From the NCBI GenBank assembly GCA_964390645.1, contig CAYMLL010000246.1:1-11973 (forward strand): a stretch of DNA of 11,973 nucleotides, read 5' to 3'. The notes under the pieces are model-generated. The model made no database searches, was not told the origin of the DNA, and saw only the letters and a list, made by a program, of their open reading frames with translations. This DNA comes from CAYMLL01 sp964390645. Lineage in GTDB: Bacteria > Planctomycetota > UBA8108. Of the stretch, positions 1 to 7,773 are shown in pieces (the stretch's first letter is position 1; each line of letters opens with the position of its first letter). A program made the position numbers and the translations under genes.

Positions 1-1974
1 TTCGGCTTCGCAGGCGGCGGGCACACATCGAGCGTGATCGACACGCCCTCGGTGACCGGCAACAGCGATCTGCGCCTGCGCATGCCGCAGGAGCTTCGAG
101 ACAGCTTCGCCGAGGATGCCAACTTCGTCGAAGGGTGCAACCTCGTCGTCACCGGACCGATGTGGCGATTCAGGGCCCAGGCACAGCCGTCGGTGTACTC
201 TGCCGACGACGTCGAGATCGTCGACTGCCCCGAGCCACCGGTCGATCCCTCCGAGGCGATCGCGCTGGCCCGCGTCACCGGAGACGGCGTCGCCGAGATC
301 TTCGTGCGAGGGGCGACCGTGACCTACGTGCGGCCGGCCGTCGGCAGCGCGCCCGCCGGCTTCTTCATCCAGGCCGCCCGGCAAGGTCCGGCAATCCTCG
401 TCGAGGTCGATCCGGACAACCCGCCGGATCCGCCACTCGCCGCCGGCGACGTGATCACGTTCACGATCACCGAGATGGACACGGTCTTCGACGCCCGGAC
501 GGTCTCCGGCTACACGGGGCTCGAGGTTGTCGGCGTCGGGTTCGACCTCGCCAGCCTCGTGCAGGACGTGACGCTCGCGGACGATCTGGTCACCGACCTC
601 GACGGCTACGAGAGCGAGCTGCTTCACCTCACCTGCAACCTCGTGGGGACCTTCCAGAGCGCGGGAGGCGGCCACGTCTCGAGCCGGATCGAGACCGACG
701 GCATCGCCGACAATCCCGATCTGCTGCTGCGGATCCCGTCGGCGCTGCTCGACTCGCTGGCGGCGACGAACAACCTCGTGGAAGGCTGCGAGCTCGACGT
801 CAGCGGCCCGATGTGGCGATTCCGCGGCGACGCGCAGCCCTCCGCCTACTTCGAGGAGGACGTCACGGTCAACAGCTGCCCCGCGCCGCCAAGCCCCGCG
901 GTCACCGGTGCCGAGGCGACCAGCACGACCGAGGTCGTCATCGCGTTCGACATGGACATCGACCCCGACAGCATCGTCGATGCGGCCGGCCAGTTTCTGT
1001 TCACGCCGGCGCTCGAGGTCACGGACCACTCGGTCGACGGACAGTCCGTGACGATCACCAGCCAGCCGCACGCGTCGAGCACCGACTACACGGTGGAGGT
1101 CATGTCCACGGTGACGAGCCTGCTCGGCGCCGGTGTCGACGAGGCGAGCAACTCGGCGAGCTTCACGTCGCTGTCGACGGACCTGTCGGTCTCGGGCGTC
1201 GACTACGAAGTGGTCGCGCACGGCGGCAGCCTGACCATCACGGGGAACCTGCTGATCGACATCGACGAGGTGACGATCGGCGATGAGCCCCAGAGCTTCA
1301 CCGAGGTCTCGCCGACGCAGCTGACCGTCACCGACGTCCCCGACTCGACCCCGATCGGCGCGCAGGATCTCGTCATCACCACGGCCGGCGGCACCGGAAC
1401 GGAGCCCTTCCAGCTCACGGTCATCCACCTGGTGATCAACGAAGTCGACGCCGATCAGACCTCGACCGACACACACGAGTTCGTCGAGATCAGCGCCGGG
1501 GTCGCTGGCATCGATCTGTCGGGGTACCTGCTCGTGCTCTACAACGGCTCGGACAACCGGTCCTACGACGACGCGGTCGATCTTGCCGCGACGACGAACG
1601 ACGCCGGCGTTCTCGTCGTCGGAACGAGCGCGACGGCGCCGGACATCGCCTTCCCGAGAGCAGACAACGCGGTGCAGAACGGCGCGGACGCGGCGATCCT
1701 GGTGCAGGGATCGACGGCGAGCTTCGGAAACGACACCGCCTTCCCGGCGAGCGGGATCATCGACGGGGTCGTCTACGATACATCCGACGGCGACGATGCC
1801 GAGCTTCTCGACGGCATCTTCGGCCCGGGAGTCCCGGGACGTGTCCAGATCGACGAGAACGCGAACGGCATGAAGGACACGCAGTCGATTCAGCGCTGTG
1901 GTCCGGCGCGCCTCGACGGCCGAGAGTTCGTCGTCATCGAGCCGACGCAGGGCGCAGCGAACGACTGCCCGTGA
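1..1974 (+). CDS. Secreted multi-domain protein with OB-like repeats, Ig-like, TIG-like and C-terminal lamin-tail domain (5' partial)
   Basis: The frame is open from base 1, and the codons before the first possible GTG at 34 continue a domain repeated downstream, so the gene begins outside the window; 657 residues are visible. Two segments (about 1-85 and 215-300) are related: both carry GGGHxSS, an EGC motif, GPMWRFR..AQPS.Y, and a closing CP. Between them (about 80-180) lies a stretch with GFFIQ, GPAILVEV and AAGDVITF spacing, like the OB-fold units of secreted YhcR-type nucleases. About 298-390 resembles an SbsA-type bacterial Ig-like domain (MDIDPDSI), and about 393-475 a TIG/IPT domain. 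About 476-657 is a lamin-tail domain opening with INEVDAD and HEFVEI and holding LSGYLLVLYNG. No catalytic site, membrane anchor or sorting signal is visible. Surface or extracellular binding is inferred. The gene converges on the SGNH gene with 46 bp between them and no clear terminator. Confidence 0.85.
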   Translation, partial: FGFAGGGHTSSVIDTPSVTGNSDLRLRMPQELRDSFAEDANFVEGCNLVVTGPMWRFRAQAQPSVYSADDVEIVDCPEPPVDPSEAIALARVTGDGVAEIFVRGATVTYVRPAVGSAPAGFFIQAARQGPAILVEVDPDNPPDPPLAAGDVITFTITEMDTVFDARTVSGYTGLEVVGVGFDLASLVQDVTLADDLVTDLDGYESELLHLTCNLVGTFQSAGGGHVSSRIETDGIADNPDLLLRIPSALLDSLAATNNLVEGCELDVSGPMWRFRGDAQPSAYFEEDVTVNSCPAPPSPAVTGAEATSTTEVVIAFDMDIDPDSIVDAAGQFLFTPALEVTDHSVDGQSVTITSQPHASSTDYTVEVMSTVTSLLGAGVDEASNSASFTSLSTDLSVSGVDYEVVAHGGSLTITGNLLIDIDEVTIGDEPQSFTEVSPTQLTVTDVPDSTPIGAQDLVITTAGGTGTEPFQLTVIHLVINEVDADQTSTDTHEFVEISAGVAGIDLSGYLLVLYNGSDNRSYDDAVDLAATTNDAGVLVVGTSATAPDIAFPRADNAVQNGADAAILVQGSTASFGNDTAFPASGIIDGVVYDTSDGDDAELLDGIFGPGVPGRVQIDENANGMKDTQSIQRCGPARLDGREFVVIEPTQGAANDCP

Positions 1975-2020
1975 GCTCGGATCCCGCCCCAGGCGAGCTT
2001 CCAGCACGTACGCGATCCAC

Positions 2021-3109
2021 TCACTCGAACGGGATGCTCTCGGCCAGCAAGGCGTAGCCCTCCTCGAGCGGGTGGCTGGCGTCCGCGTACATCTCCGACG
2101 GCAAGACGGCCGGCGAGACGAAGTCTACCGCCGCGTTCTCGAGCCACGCCTCGACCTCGGTCGCGAGCGCCCGGTGCCTCGAGAGCCCCGTCTCGCCGAG
2201 CAGATGCTCGTTGAAGGGGCCGACGACGACGAGCAGACGGTTGCCGCGTGAACGCAGTATCTCGACACAGCGCCGGAACTGCCGCCACTGGTACGACTCG
2301 GCCGCCGTCACCCAGTCGAGATCCCGCACCCGGATCCGTCGGCGGGTCCACGGAACCGATGTATGGCGCGGCTCGAAGACGGGCTCCGTGAGCGGGTCGG
2401 TGAAACGGAAGCGCAGAAGTCCCTCGCTCAACCGCGGATGCGTGAGCGTCCAGCGGTGGAGATCCTGGCTGTCGAAGCGAGTGATGCGTACGTGGCGTAC
2501 CCAGTTCCAGAACTCGACGCGGCGCTCCAGCGCGATGCCGATGCGTTCGGAGGCGTCGGCACGATAGCAAGGAATCCGCGTGGTCAGCTGGGGCACGAGT
2601 CGTGCGTGGTGAAAGCGGAACTCCTCGTGGCCGCTGAGGTCGCGCTTCGGCGAGCTCATCCACAGGAGGTTGCAGTGCAGGATCACACGCGCGTCGGTGA
2701 TCGAATCGCCGTGATGCTCCAGGAGCCCGGCCAGCGCTGCGGGGTGGATGCCATCGAGGCCGAGGTTCGCGAAGCTCGTGTCCTCGTGAACGCGAGAGAG
2801 GTGCGACGCCAGGGACCGTCCCGGAGCGACGTATTCGCCCCAGACGACCGAGTCTCCGAGAACGAGGACGTCGTGCGTGCTCTTCGCCGTCTCGCACCAC
2901 TGCTCGAAGTGCCAGTAGTCCTCGCTCCAGGCGTAGGGTACACGATAGCCGACCGAGGGATCGAAGCCCTCGTGACGGGAGAGGCTGGCAGGCATGATCC
3001 AGACGACGAGAGTGACGACGACGACGACGATGAGCCACTCGCGCAGGTCGAGCTCCATGCCGACCGGACGGACGTCCTCGTCACGGAGATTCTCGGGACA
3101 CTCGGTCAT
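2021..3109 (-). CDS. SGNH-hydrolase-like membrane-anchored protein, probable partner of the adjacent MBOAT acyltransferase
   Basis: This 362-residue protein has one N-terminal hydrophobic segment (about 25-45, with IVVVVVTLVVWIM) and then a long soluble domain, so it is probably an inner-membrane-anchored periplasmic protein. SGNH blocks can be read in order: GDS at 85-87 (nucleophile Ser87), Gly117 in NLGLDG, Asn147 in HCNLLW, and D343-A-S-H346 as the catalytic Asp/His pair. Family knowledge: AlgJ/AlgX and similar SGNH proteins take acyl groups from an MBOAT partner and transfer them to glycans, or remove them. It starts 4 nt after the MBOAT stop codon and is the last gene of the operon. No strong Shine-Dalgarno precedes ATG 3109, which suggests translational coupling; the internal Met18 is an alternative start. 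The substrate cannot be told from sequence. A free-standing esterase is the main alternative. Confidence 0.8.
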   Translation of the reverse strand: MTECPENLRDEDVRPVGMELDLREWLIVVVVVTLVVWIMPASLSRHEGFDPSVGYRVPYAWSEDYWHFEQWCETAKSTHDVLVLGDSVVWGEYVAPGRSLASHLSRVHEDTSFANLGLDGIHPAALAGLLEHHGDSITDARVILHCNLLWMSSPKRDLSGHEEFRFHHARLVPQLTTRIPCYRADASERIGIALERRVEFWNWVRHVRITRFDSQDLHRWTLTHPRLSEGLLRFRFTDPLTEPVFEPRHTSVPWTRRRIRVRDLDWVTAAESYQWRQFRRCVEILRSRGNRLLVVVGPFNEHLLGETGLSRHRALATEVEAWLENAAVDFVSPAVLPSEMYADASHPLEEGYALLAESIPFE

Positions 3110-3113
3110 CGCA

Positions 3114-4490
3114 TCAGAACTGGAAGTAGATGAACGCCGAGTCTCCCGACGGCGGCGCGAAGGCGAGGTAGAGAATCATGAACACGGCGACCGCTATCTT
3201 GACGACGCCGAGCTCGAGCAGGGGGCGAGCGGCGGACTCGTGGACCATCTGGTACACCCAGACGACGAGCACGAGCCCCATCGCCAGCACCGGATACGCC
3301 GGATCCTCGAGGCTCGGAACGCAGATGCACCTGGCGATGTACCAGGCATCTCCAACGCTCTCCGCCCGGAAAAAGATCCACGTGACGCAGACGAACGCGA
3401 ACACGAGCACCCGCTTCAGCAGCTTCGGAACGCGGTCGCGGTACACGATGCTCCTTTCGAGCGGCAGCGACAGGATCCGGCCAAGGGCGTGCAGCGCTCC
3501 CCAGATCACGAAGGTCCAGGCGGCGCCGTGCCAGAGCCCGGAGACGACCATCGTGATCGCGATGTTGGCGCGCAGGCGAGCTGCGCCGCCCCGATTACCA
3601 CCGAGAGGAATGTACACGTAGTCGCGAAACCAGGTCGACAGGCTGATGTGCCAGCGTCGCCAGAAGTCGCCGAGGTCGGTCGCGAGATAGGGACTGCGGA
3701 AGTTGACCATCAGCCGCAATCCCATCGTGCGTGCGATGCCACGCGCCATGTCGGTGTAGCCGCTGAAGTCGAAGTATATCTGCCACGCGAAGAAGAAAGT
3801 CGCGACAAGCAGAGCTCGGGAAGAGTGCTGCTCGGGAACCGCGTAGACCTGATCGACGTAGAGCGCGAGGTAATTCGCCAGCGCTACCTTCTTGAAGAGC
3901 CCGACGAGGAAGAGCGATGCGCCCGCGGTGATGTCGCGAACGCGGATGATCGGCTCGATCCCGAGCTGCGGAAGCAGCCGGGCAGCCCGCTCGATGGGCC
4001 CCGCGACGAGCTGTGGAAAAAGCGAGACGAAGGTCGCGAAGCGCAGAAGGCTGTGCTCGGCGTCGATCCGGCCGCGGTAATGGTCGATCGTGTAGCTCAG
4101 AGACTGGAAGGTGTAGAACGAGATGCCGACGGGCAGCAACACGTCGGGCTCGCGCAGCACGGCGTCGAGACCGATCTCGAGCAGCAGAGCGTTGAGGTTC
4201 TCCGCGACGAAGCCGCCGTACTTGAAGAACCCGAGCAGTCCGAGGTTGTTGACGAGGCTCACGACGAGCCACAGCCTCGGACGCCGACTCGCCACCATGC
4301 ATCGGACACAGACATAGTCGACGAGCGTCGAGTAGACGATCAGGATCAGGTAGAGCGGGTTCCACCACGCGTAGAAGACGTACGACGCCACGAGCAGCAG
4401 CGGCAGTCGGAGCCGGGTTCGCCGAAGCAGGAGGTAGAGCGGCAGAAAGACGAGGAAGAAGACAAGAAACGGCCAGGTGTGAAAGAGCAC
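3114..4490 (-). CDS. MBOAT-family membrane-bound O-acyltransferase (AlgI-like)
   Basis: This 458-residue, very hydrophobic protein has the full AlgI/DltB-type pattern. The N-terminus MLFHTWPFLVFF is typical of the family and supports the GTG start at 4490. GISFYTFQSLSY lies at about 122-133, the conserved core DFWRRWHISLSTWFRDY at about 275-291, and VSGLWHGAAW at about 316-325 contains the likely catalytic His321; His281 is the other conserved histidine. Length is normal for the family. Family members take acyl groups from a cytoplasmic donor and pass them across the inner membrane to extracytoplasmic glycans or to a partner SGNH protein, which is encoded directly downstream. The GTG start abuts the upstream TAG stop with no base between, and GAGGGG (4498-4503) sits 7 nt upstream as a ribosome binding site inside the preceding gene. 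The acyl group and acceptor are unknown; acetylation of an exopolysaccharide is the usual role. Confidence 0.95.
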   Translation of the reverse strand: MLFHTWPFLVFFLVFLPLYLLLRRTRLRLPLLLVASYVFYAWWNPLYLILIVYSTLVDYVCVRCMVASRRPRLWLVVSLVNNLGLLGFFKYGGFVAENLNALLLEIGLDAVLREPDVLLPVGISFYTFQSLSYTIDHYRGRIDAEHSLLRFATFVSLFPQLVAGPIERAARLLPQLGIEPIIRVRDITAGASLFLVGLFKKVALANYLALYVDQVYAVPEQHSSRALLVATFFFAWQIYFDFSGYTDMARGIARTMGLRLMVNFRSPYLATDLGDFWRRWHISLSTWFRDYVYIPLGGNRGGAARLRANIAITMVVSGLWHGAAWTFVIWGALHALGRILSLPLERSIVYRDRVPKLLKRVLVFAFVCVTWIFFRAESVGDAWYIARCICVPSLEDPAYPVLAMGLVLVVWVYQMVHESAARPLLELGVVKIAVAVFMILYLAFAPPSGDSAFIYFQF

Positions 4491-5420
4491 CTACTCGCCC
4501 CTCGCGGCCTCGTCGAGCCTCTTGCGCTCCTCTTCGCTGAGGCGGCGCACGCAGCGAAATCCGACCGTGTTGTCCGAGAAGCAGGCGTCGCTCGTGCCCC
4601 AGTCGGCGTGCGAGCGATAACTCGAGCGACAAACATCAGCGCTGGACGCCCACGAGCCGCCGCGGATGACGCGCTCCTTCCCGGAGGTCGGACCGCGAGG
4701 ATTCGAGACAGGGATTCCGTCGCGGTAGTCGACGGAGTAGTAGTCGGCGGAGTAGACGTCGTGGCACCACTCCGCGACGTTGCCGTGCATGTCGTAGAGG
4801 CCCCACCGATTCGGACGAGTCTTGCCGACAGATCGCGTGCGCTTGCCCGAGTTGCCTGCGTAGCACGCGTGGCTGCGCAGTCGGCTCTCGCCACCCTCGA
4901 ATCCGTAGCCGGATTCCGCCGGCTGCCCGGCGCGGCACGCGTACTCCCACTCCGCCTCGGTCGGCAGTCGATAGCCGCTCGCGTTGAAGTCGCACTCGAG
5001 AGAATCCTCGTCATAGCAGGGCTCCAGCCCTTCGAGCCGCGAGCGCTCGTTGCAGATCATCGCCGCGTCGGACCACCGCACCTGCTCCAGCGGGTGGCCT
5101 GCACCCTTGAACTGCGACGGATCGGGCATCTGGAGCCTCGCAAGCAGGTCCTGCGTGGCCTCGAACTTGTCGATCGCGAAAGCGTCGACCTCGACCTGGT
5201 GAGCCGGTGCCTCCTGAGGTCTTCCGTCCTCCGCGCCCATGCTGAACGTCCCGCCCGGGACGAGGATCATCGTGTCACCCTGAGGCGTCTCGATCTCGAC
5301 GGAAGGGGCGACTTCGGGGATCGGTACGCGTGCGGTGTCACGGCAACCGAAGAGAACAGCCACTACGTAAGTCACCGCGGGAGCACGCCACGGGCAGCGC
5401 AGAGATCCGACCGTCCTCAT
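4491..5420 (-). CDS. FGE-sulfatase (SUMF1) domain lipoprotein lacking one catalytic cysteine
   Basis: This 309-residue protein has a hydrophobic N-terminus ending in LFGC (Cys26), a plausible lipobox. An FGE-sulfatase fold follows from about 49 to 293: ILVPGGTFSMG, YRLPTEAEWEYA (150-161), WGLYDMHGNVAEWC (206-219), RVIRGGSW and a closing VGFRC. True formylglycine-generating enzymes bind copper through two cysteines just after GGSY/W. Aligning the GGSW here, the second is Cys264 but the first position is Ser259, so sulfatase activation is doubtful; no sulfatase gene is in the window either. Several other cysteines (124, 135, 143, 162, 186, 219, 280, 290) could form disulfides. Its ATG overlaps the PD40 stop codon as ATGA, and its TAG abuts the MBOAT GTG, so it is translationally tied to both. 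A structural, ligand-binding or PvdO-like role at the envelope is inferred. Confidence 0.85.
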   Translation of the reverse strand: MRTVGSLRCPWRAPAVTYVVAVLFGCRDTARVPIPEVAPSVEIETPQGDTMILVPGGTFSMGAEDGRPQEAPAHQVEVDAFAIDKFEATQDLLARLQMPDPSQFKGAGHPLEQVRWSDAAMICNERSRLEGLEPCYDEDSLECDFNASGYRLPTEAEWEYACRAGQPAESGYGFEGGESRLRSHACYAGNSGKRTRSVGKTRPNRWGLYDMHGNVAEWCHDVYSADYYSVDYRDGIPVSNPRGPTSGKERVIRGGSWASSADVCRSSYRSHADWGTSDACFSDNTVGFRCVRRLSEEERKRLDEAARGE

Positions 5421-6472
5421 TTTCCGGCGCTCGTCCGCGAATCAGCGAGCGCAGGCAGCCAGTCAGCCTCCTTGTTCGCGGCTCCGTCGTCGGTCAGGCG
5501 CACCGGAGCCCCCCCGTTCGCACGAACCACCCACAGATCCCACTTCGCGCGCACGCCGACGAACTCGGCGAGACCGCGACTCGTTCCGGGGCCGTCCGCC
5601 TTGACACGTCCACCCGGTCCCCGACTGAAGACGATGAAGCGACCATCCGGAGACCACTCCGAGTGGTAGACATGCTGCTCGTCCTTGACGACGGCGCGTT
5701 GATTCGTCACCTTCGGAACGCCGACTTCGAGGGAGATCTCGGCGACGGCGATCGTGTGGTCGTCGCGACCCCAGGTGATCCTTGTACCGTCCGGGCTGAG
5801 GTCGGGTCGACAGCCACCGATGCCGAGGTCGTGGACACCGTCCCCATCGATCTCGAGGGCGAGCATCGCGTGGCCGTATCCCATGCCACCGTGGACGGTC
5901 GCGACGATCCACTTGCCGTTCGGCGCCCAGCAGATGTTGTAAAGGTGGTGGATCTTCTCGTTCGGGTGCTTCGTCGTCGTCCCCTTCGCGACGTCATGGA
6001 AGAAGACACCCTTTGTCGCGAAGTCGGTGACGGTGTACTTCGAGAACTCGCCGGCGAGATATGCGATCGTCTTGCTGTCCGGGCTCCAGCAAGGCTGGCG
6101 TGCATTCGACGCGACAAGCTTGCGGTTCCTGCCGTCGCGATCCATCACGTAGACGCTGCGAACGCGCTTTCCATCCCTCGTCTCGTCGGCGACGAAGCAG
6201 ATCTTCGATCCATCGGGCGCAGCTTTCGGGTACAGCTCGTGGACGTCCTTCGTACGCGTCAGGTTGCGGCCTTGCGATCCGTCCGATCGCCGCAGGGCGA
6301 TTTCCCAGTTGCCGTCGCGGTAGGTCTCGTGAAGAAGGAAGTGGGGCGAGGCACGCAGGGCATCGAGAAGCGAGCCGGGGTAAGCCGACACGCTTTCATC
6401 CGTCACGACAACCGTGGCCGCCAGCAAGGCGAGCGCGGCAGCGGCCGAAAGGGCGCGAAGGAACTGCTGCAT
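5417..6472 (-). CDS. Exported PD40 (TolB-like) beta-propeller protein
   Basis: With ATG at 6472 the protein has 351 residues. This start is chosen because AGGAGG lies 10 nt upstream and the result begins with a clean signal peptide: MQQFLRAL, an Ala/Leu core, then VSA at 28-30 as a likely cleavage site. Starting at 6535 would add 21 residues, rich in Arg, in front of the signal. Five PD40 repeats are readable: APDGSKICFVAD (about 85), WSPDSKTIAYLA (about 129), WAPNGKWIVATV (about 182), LSPDGTRITWGR (about 225) and WSPDGRFIVFSR (about 273). These form the blades of a TolB-like propeller. It is shorter than TolB and lacks an obvious TolB N-terminal domain, so it is probably not the Tol-Pal component. 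It is the first gene of the operon; its stop overlaps the next start (ATGA). A periplasmic or surface binding role is inferred. Confidence 0.85.
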   Translation of the reverse strand: MQQFLRALSAAAALALLAATVVVTDESVSAYPGSLLDALRASPHFLLHETYRDGNWEIALRRSDGSQGRNLTRTKDVHELYPKAAPDGSKICFVADETRDGKRVRSVYVMDRDGRNRKLVASNARQPCWSPDSKTIAYLAGEFSKYTVTDFATKGVFFHDVAKGTTTKHPNEKIHHLYNICWAPNGKWIVATVHGGMGYGHAMLALEIDGDGVHDLGIGGCRPDLSPDGTRITWGRDDHTIAVAEISLEVGVPKVTNQRAVVKDEQHVYHSEWSPDGRFIVFSRGPGGRVKADGPGTSRGLAEFVGVRAKWDLWVVRANGGAPVRLTDDGAANKEADWLPALADSRTSAGK

Positions 6473-6482
6473 GACAATTCGC

Positions 6483-6488
6483 CTCCTG
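6483..6488 (-). promoter_or_regulatory. Ribosome binding site AGGAGG deciding the PD40 gene start
   Basis: On the - strand the sequence AGGAGG is followed by 10 nt and then ATG at 6472. It is a perfect anti-SD match, and it lies inside the longer possible frame beginning at 6535, so it argues for the shorter start. Confidence 0.75.
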
Positions 6489-6511
6489 CGACGTTCGGTT
6501 TCGGATGGAGA

Positions 6512-6540
6512 GCCTACCCCGCGACCAGATGCCATTCAAC
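6512..6540 (-). promoter_or_regulatory. Candidate sigma-70-type promoter for the four-gene operon
   Basis: On the - strand TTGAAT (6540-6535) is followed after 17 bp by TAGGCT (6517-6512). This would give a 5' leader of about 33 nt before the PD40 start. The match is 4/6 and 3/6 to consensus, so it is weak; spacing and position are its main support. Confidence 0.3.
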
Positions 6541-6562
6541 CGCCGTTCGCAACCGGGCTTCC

Positions 6563-6592
6563 TTGACCTCGCCGAGAAGGTCCGTGTAGTCT
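6563..6592 (+). promoter_or_regulatory. Candidate promoter for the S1-domain gene
   Basis: TTGACC (6563-6568) is followed after 18 bp by TAGTCT (6587-6592), with a TG just before the -10. The predicted leader to ATG 6628 would be about 28 nt. It is back to back with the divergent operon promoter candidate, so both would share a 155-bp intergenic region. The -10 is poor. Confidence 0.35.
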
Positions 6593-6627
6593 GGGCGCCT
6601 GCTCGAGACCACTGACGAGGCTGAACG

Positions 6628-7719
6628 ATGGCTGGCAAGAGCCGCCGGTTCCCGGACGATCCGATCGAGAGCGGTGCTGACATCAGCATGAGCGACGCTG
6701 ACCTGGAGGCCTTGATGGCGGGTCACGCGGCGCCGACGGACACCCCGTCGACCGACATCAACGAGCTCGAGTCAGGCGAGCGCGTCGAGGGTGTCGTGAT
6801 CGACCTTCAGGCGGGAGACGTGCTCGTCGAGATCGACAGCAAGACACACGGACTCATCGAAGAGAGCGAGTTCGAGGCGTTCGAGGACTTGCCAGAGGTC
6901 GGCACGCCGATCTCGGCGAACTTCGTGCGCTATGACGCGGACCGGGACCTCGTCGTGCTCTCGGTGCGCAACGCGCGCAAGGAGGTGTTCTGGGAGGAGC
7001 TGCGTCCGGGTGACGTGCTCGAAGGCTCCGTAACGGCAACGAATCGAGGTGGACTGACGCTCGACATCAAGGGGACGCGTGCATTCCTGCCGGTCTCGCA
7101 GATCGAGTTGACGCGAGTGGAGAACCTCGATCCCTACGTCGGCAAGAAGCTGCGCGTCGAGGTGACCTCCTTCGATCGCGCAGATCAGGACATCGTCGTC
7201 AGTCGTCGCACGATCCTCGAGCGCGATGCTCAAGAGCTTCGTGGCAAGGCGCTCGCCGGTCTGAGCGAGGGCGAGGTGTTGAAGGGAACGATCGTCCGTA
7301 TCAACGACTTCGGAGCCTTCGTCGATCTCGGGGGTGTGGAGGGACTGCTGCACGCGAGCAAGATTCGCCAGGAGCTCGGCAGCACCGAGAGCTTGCAGGT
7401 TGGCGGCACGCTCGAGGTCGAGGTGCAGCGCGTCGACCCGGAGCGCGAGCGCGTCGGTCTCGACTTCAAACGGGTCGCGACGAGCGACTGGAGCGTTTCG
7501 ATCGAAGGTTACACCGTTGACGACGAGATAACCGGCTGGGTGTCGCGGGTGTCGGCGGACGGGGCCTGGGTCTCGATCGAGGAAGGAATCGAGGGGCTCA
7601 TCCCTCGCACCTTGCTGCTCGGTCTCGCCGACGCGCCGCAGAAGGGGGCGATCGTACGCGCCAGGATTCGCGAGATCGATCGAGAACGGCGGCTGATCGA
7701 GCTCGAGCCGATCGCCTGA
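6628..7719 (+). CDS. S1 RNA-binding domain protein with four S1 repeats
   Basis: This 363-residue soluble protein has an acidic N-terminal lead of about 48 residues and then four S1 (OB-fold) domains at about 49-115, 126-194, 214-282 and 299-361. Domain 3 is canonical, with INDFGAFVDLGGVEGLLHAS. The linker between domains 2 and 3 has the RRTILERD helix typical of ribosomal-protein-S1-like proteins. Domains 1, 2 and 4 are more diverged. Full RpsA of Gram-negatives usually has six domains, so this is more likely an additional S1-type protein acting on mRNA or the ribosome than the main RpsA; a four-domain lineage-specific S1 cannot be excluded. ATG 6628 is preceded by GAGG at 6617-6620, 7 nt upstream. 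The MFS gene follows after 54 bp and may be co-transcribed. Confidence 0.9.
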   Translation: MAGKSRRFPDDPIESGADISMSDADLEALMAGHAAPTDTPSTDINELESGERVEGVVIDLQAGDVLVEIDSKTHGLIEESEFEAFEDLPEVGTPISANFVRYDADRDLVVLSVRNARKEVFWEELRPGDVLEGSVTATNRGGLTLDIKGTRAFLPVSQIELTRVENLDPYVGKKLRVEVTSFDRADQDIVVSRRTILERDAQELRGKALAGLSEGEVLKGTIVRINDFGAFVDLGGVEGLLHASKIRQELGSTESLQVGGTLEVEVQRVDPERERVGLDFKRVATSDWSVSIEGYTVDDEITGWVSRVSADGAWVSIEEGIEGLIPRTLLLGLADAPQKGAIVRARIREIDRERRLIELEPIA

Positions 7720-7773
7720 AGCCAGAGTTCGATCCCGAAGAGACGAAGAAACCGGGGCCGGAGCCAGTCAACG

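Noticed and set aside
1890..3038. A 382-codon - strand frame overlapping the SGNH gene
   Set aside because: Arg/Pro-rich shadow of the SGNH frame, which carries the GDS and DxxH motifs; it also runs into the end of the upstream gene.
2994..5669. An 891-codon + strand open frame antisense to the operon
   Set aside because: It lies opposite the MBOAT and FGE-fold genes, which have unmistakable family motifs. Its translation is charged, low-complexity and domain-free, as expected of a GC-rich antisense shadow.
6473..6535. N-terminal extension of the PD40 protein from 6535
   Set aside because: It would put 21 residues, rich in Arg, ahead of a good signal peptide and covers the AGGAGG ribosome binding site and the promoter -10 candidate.
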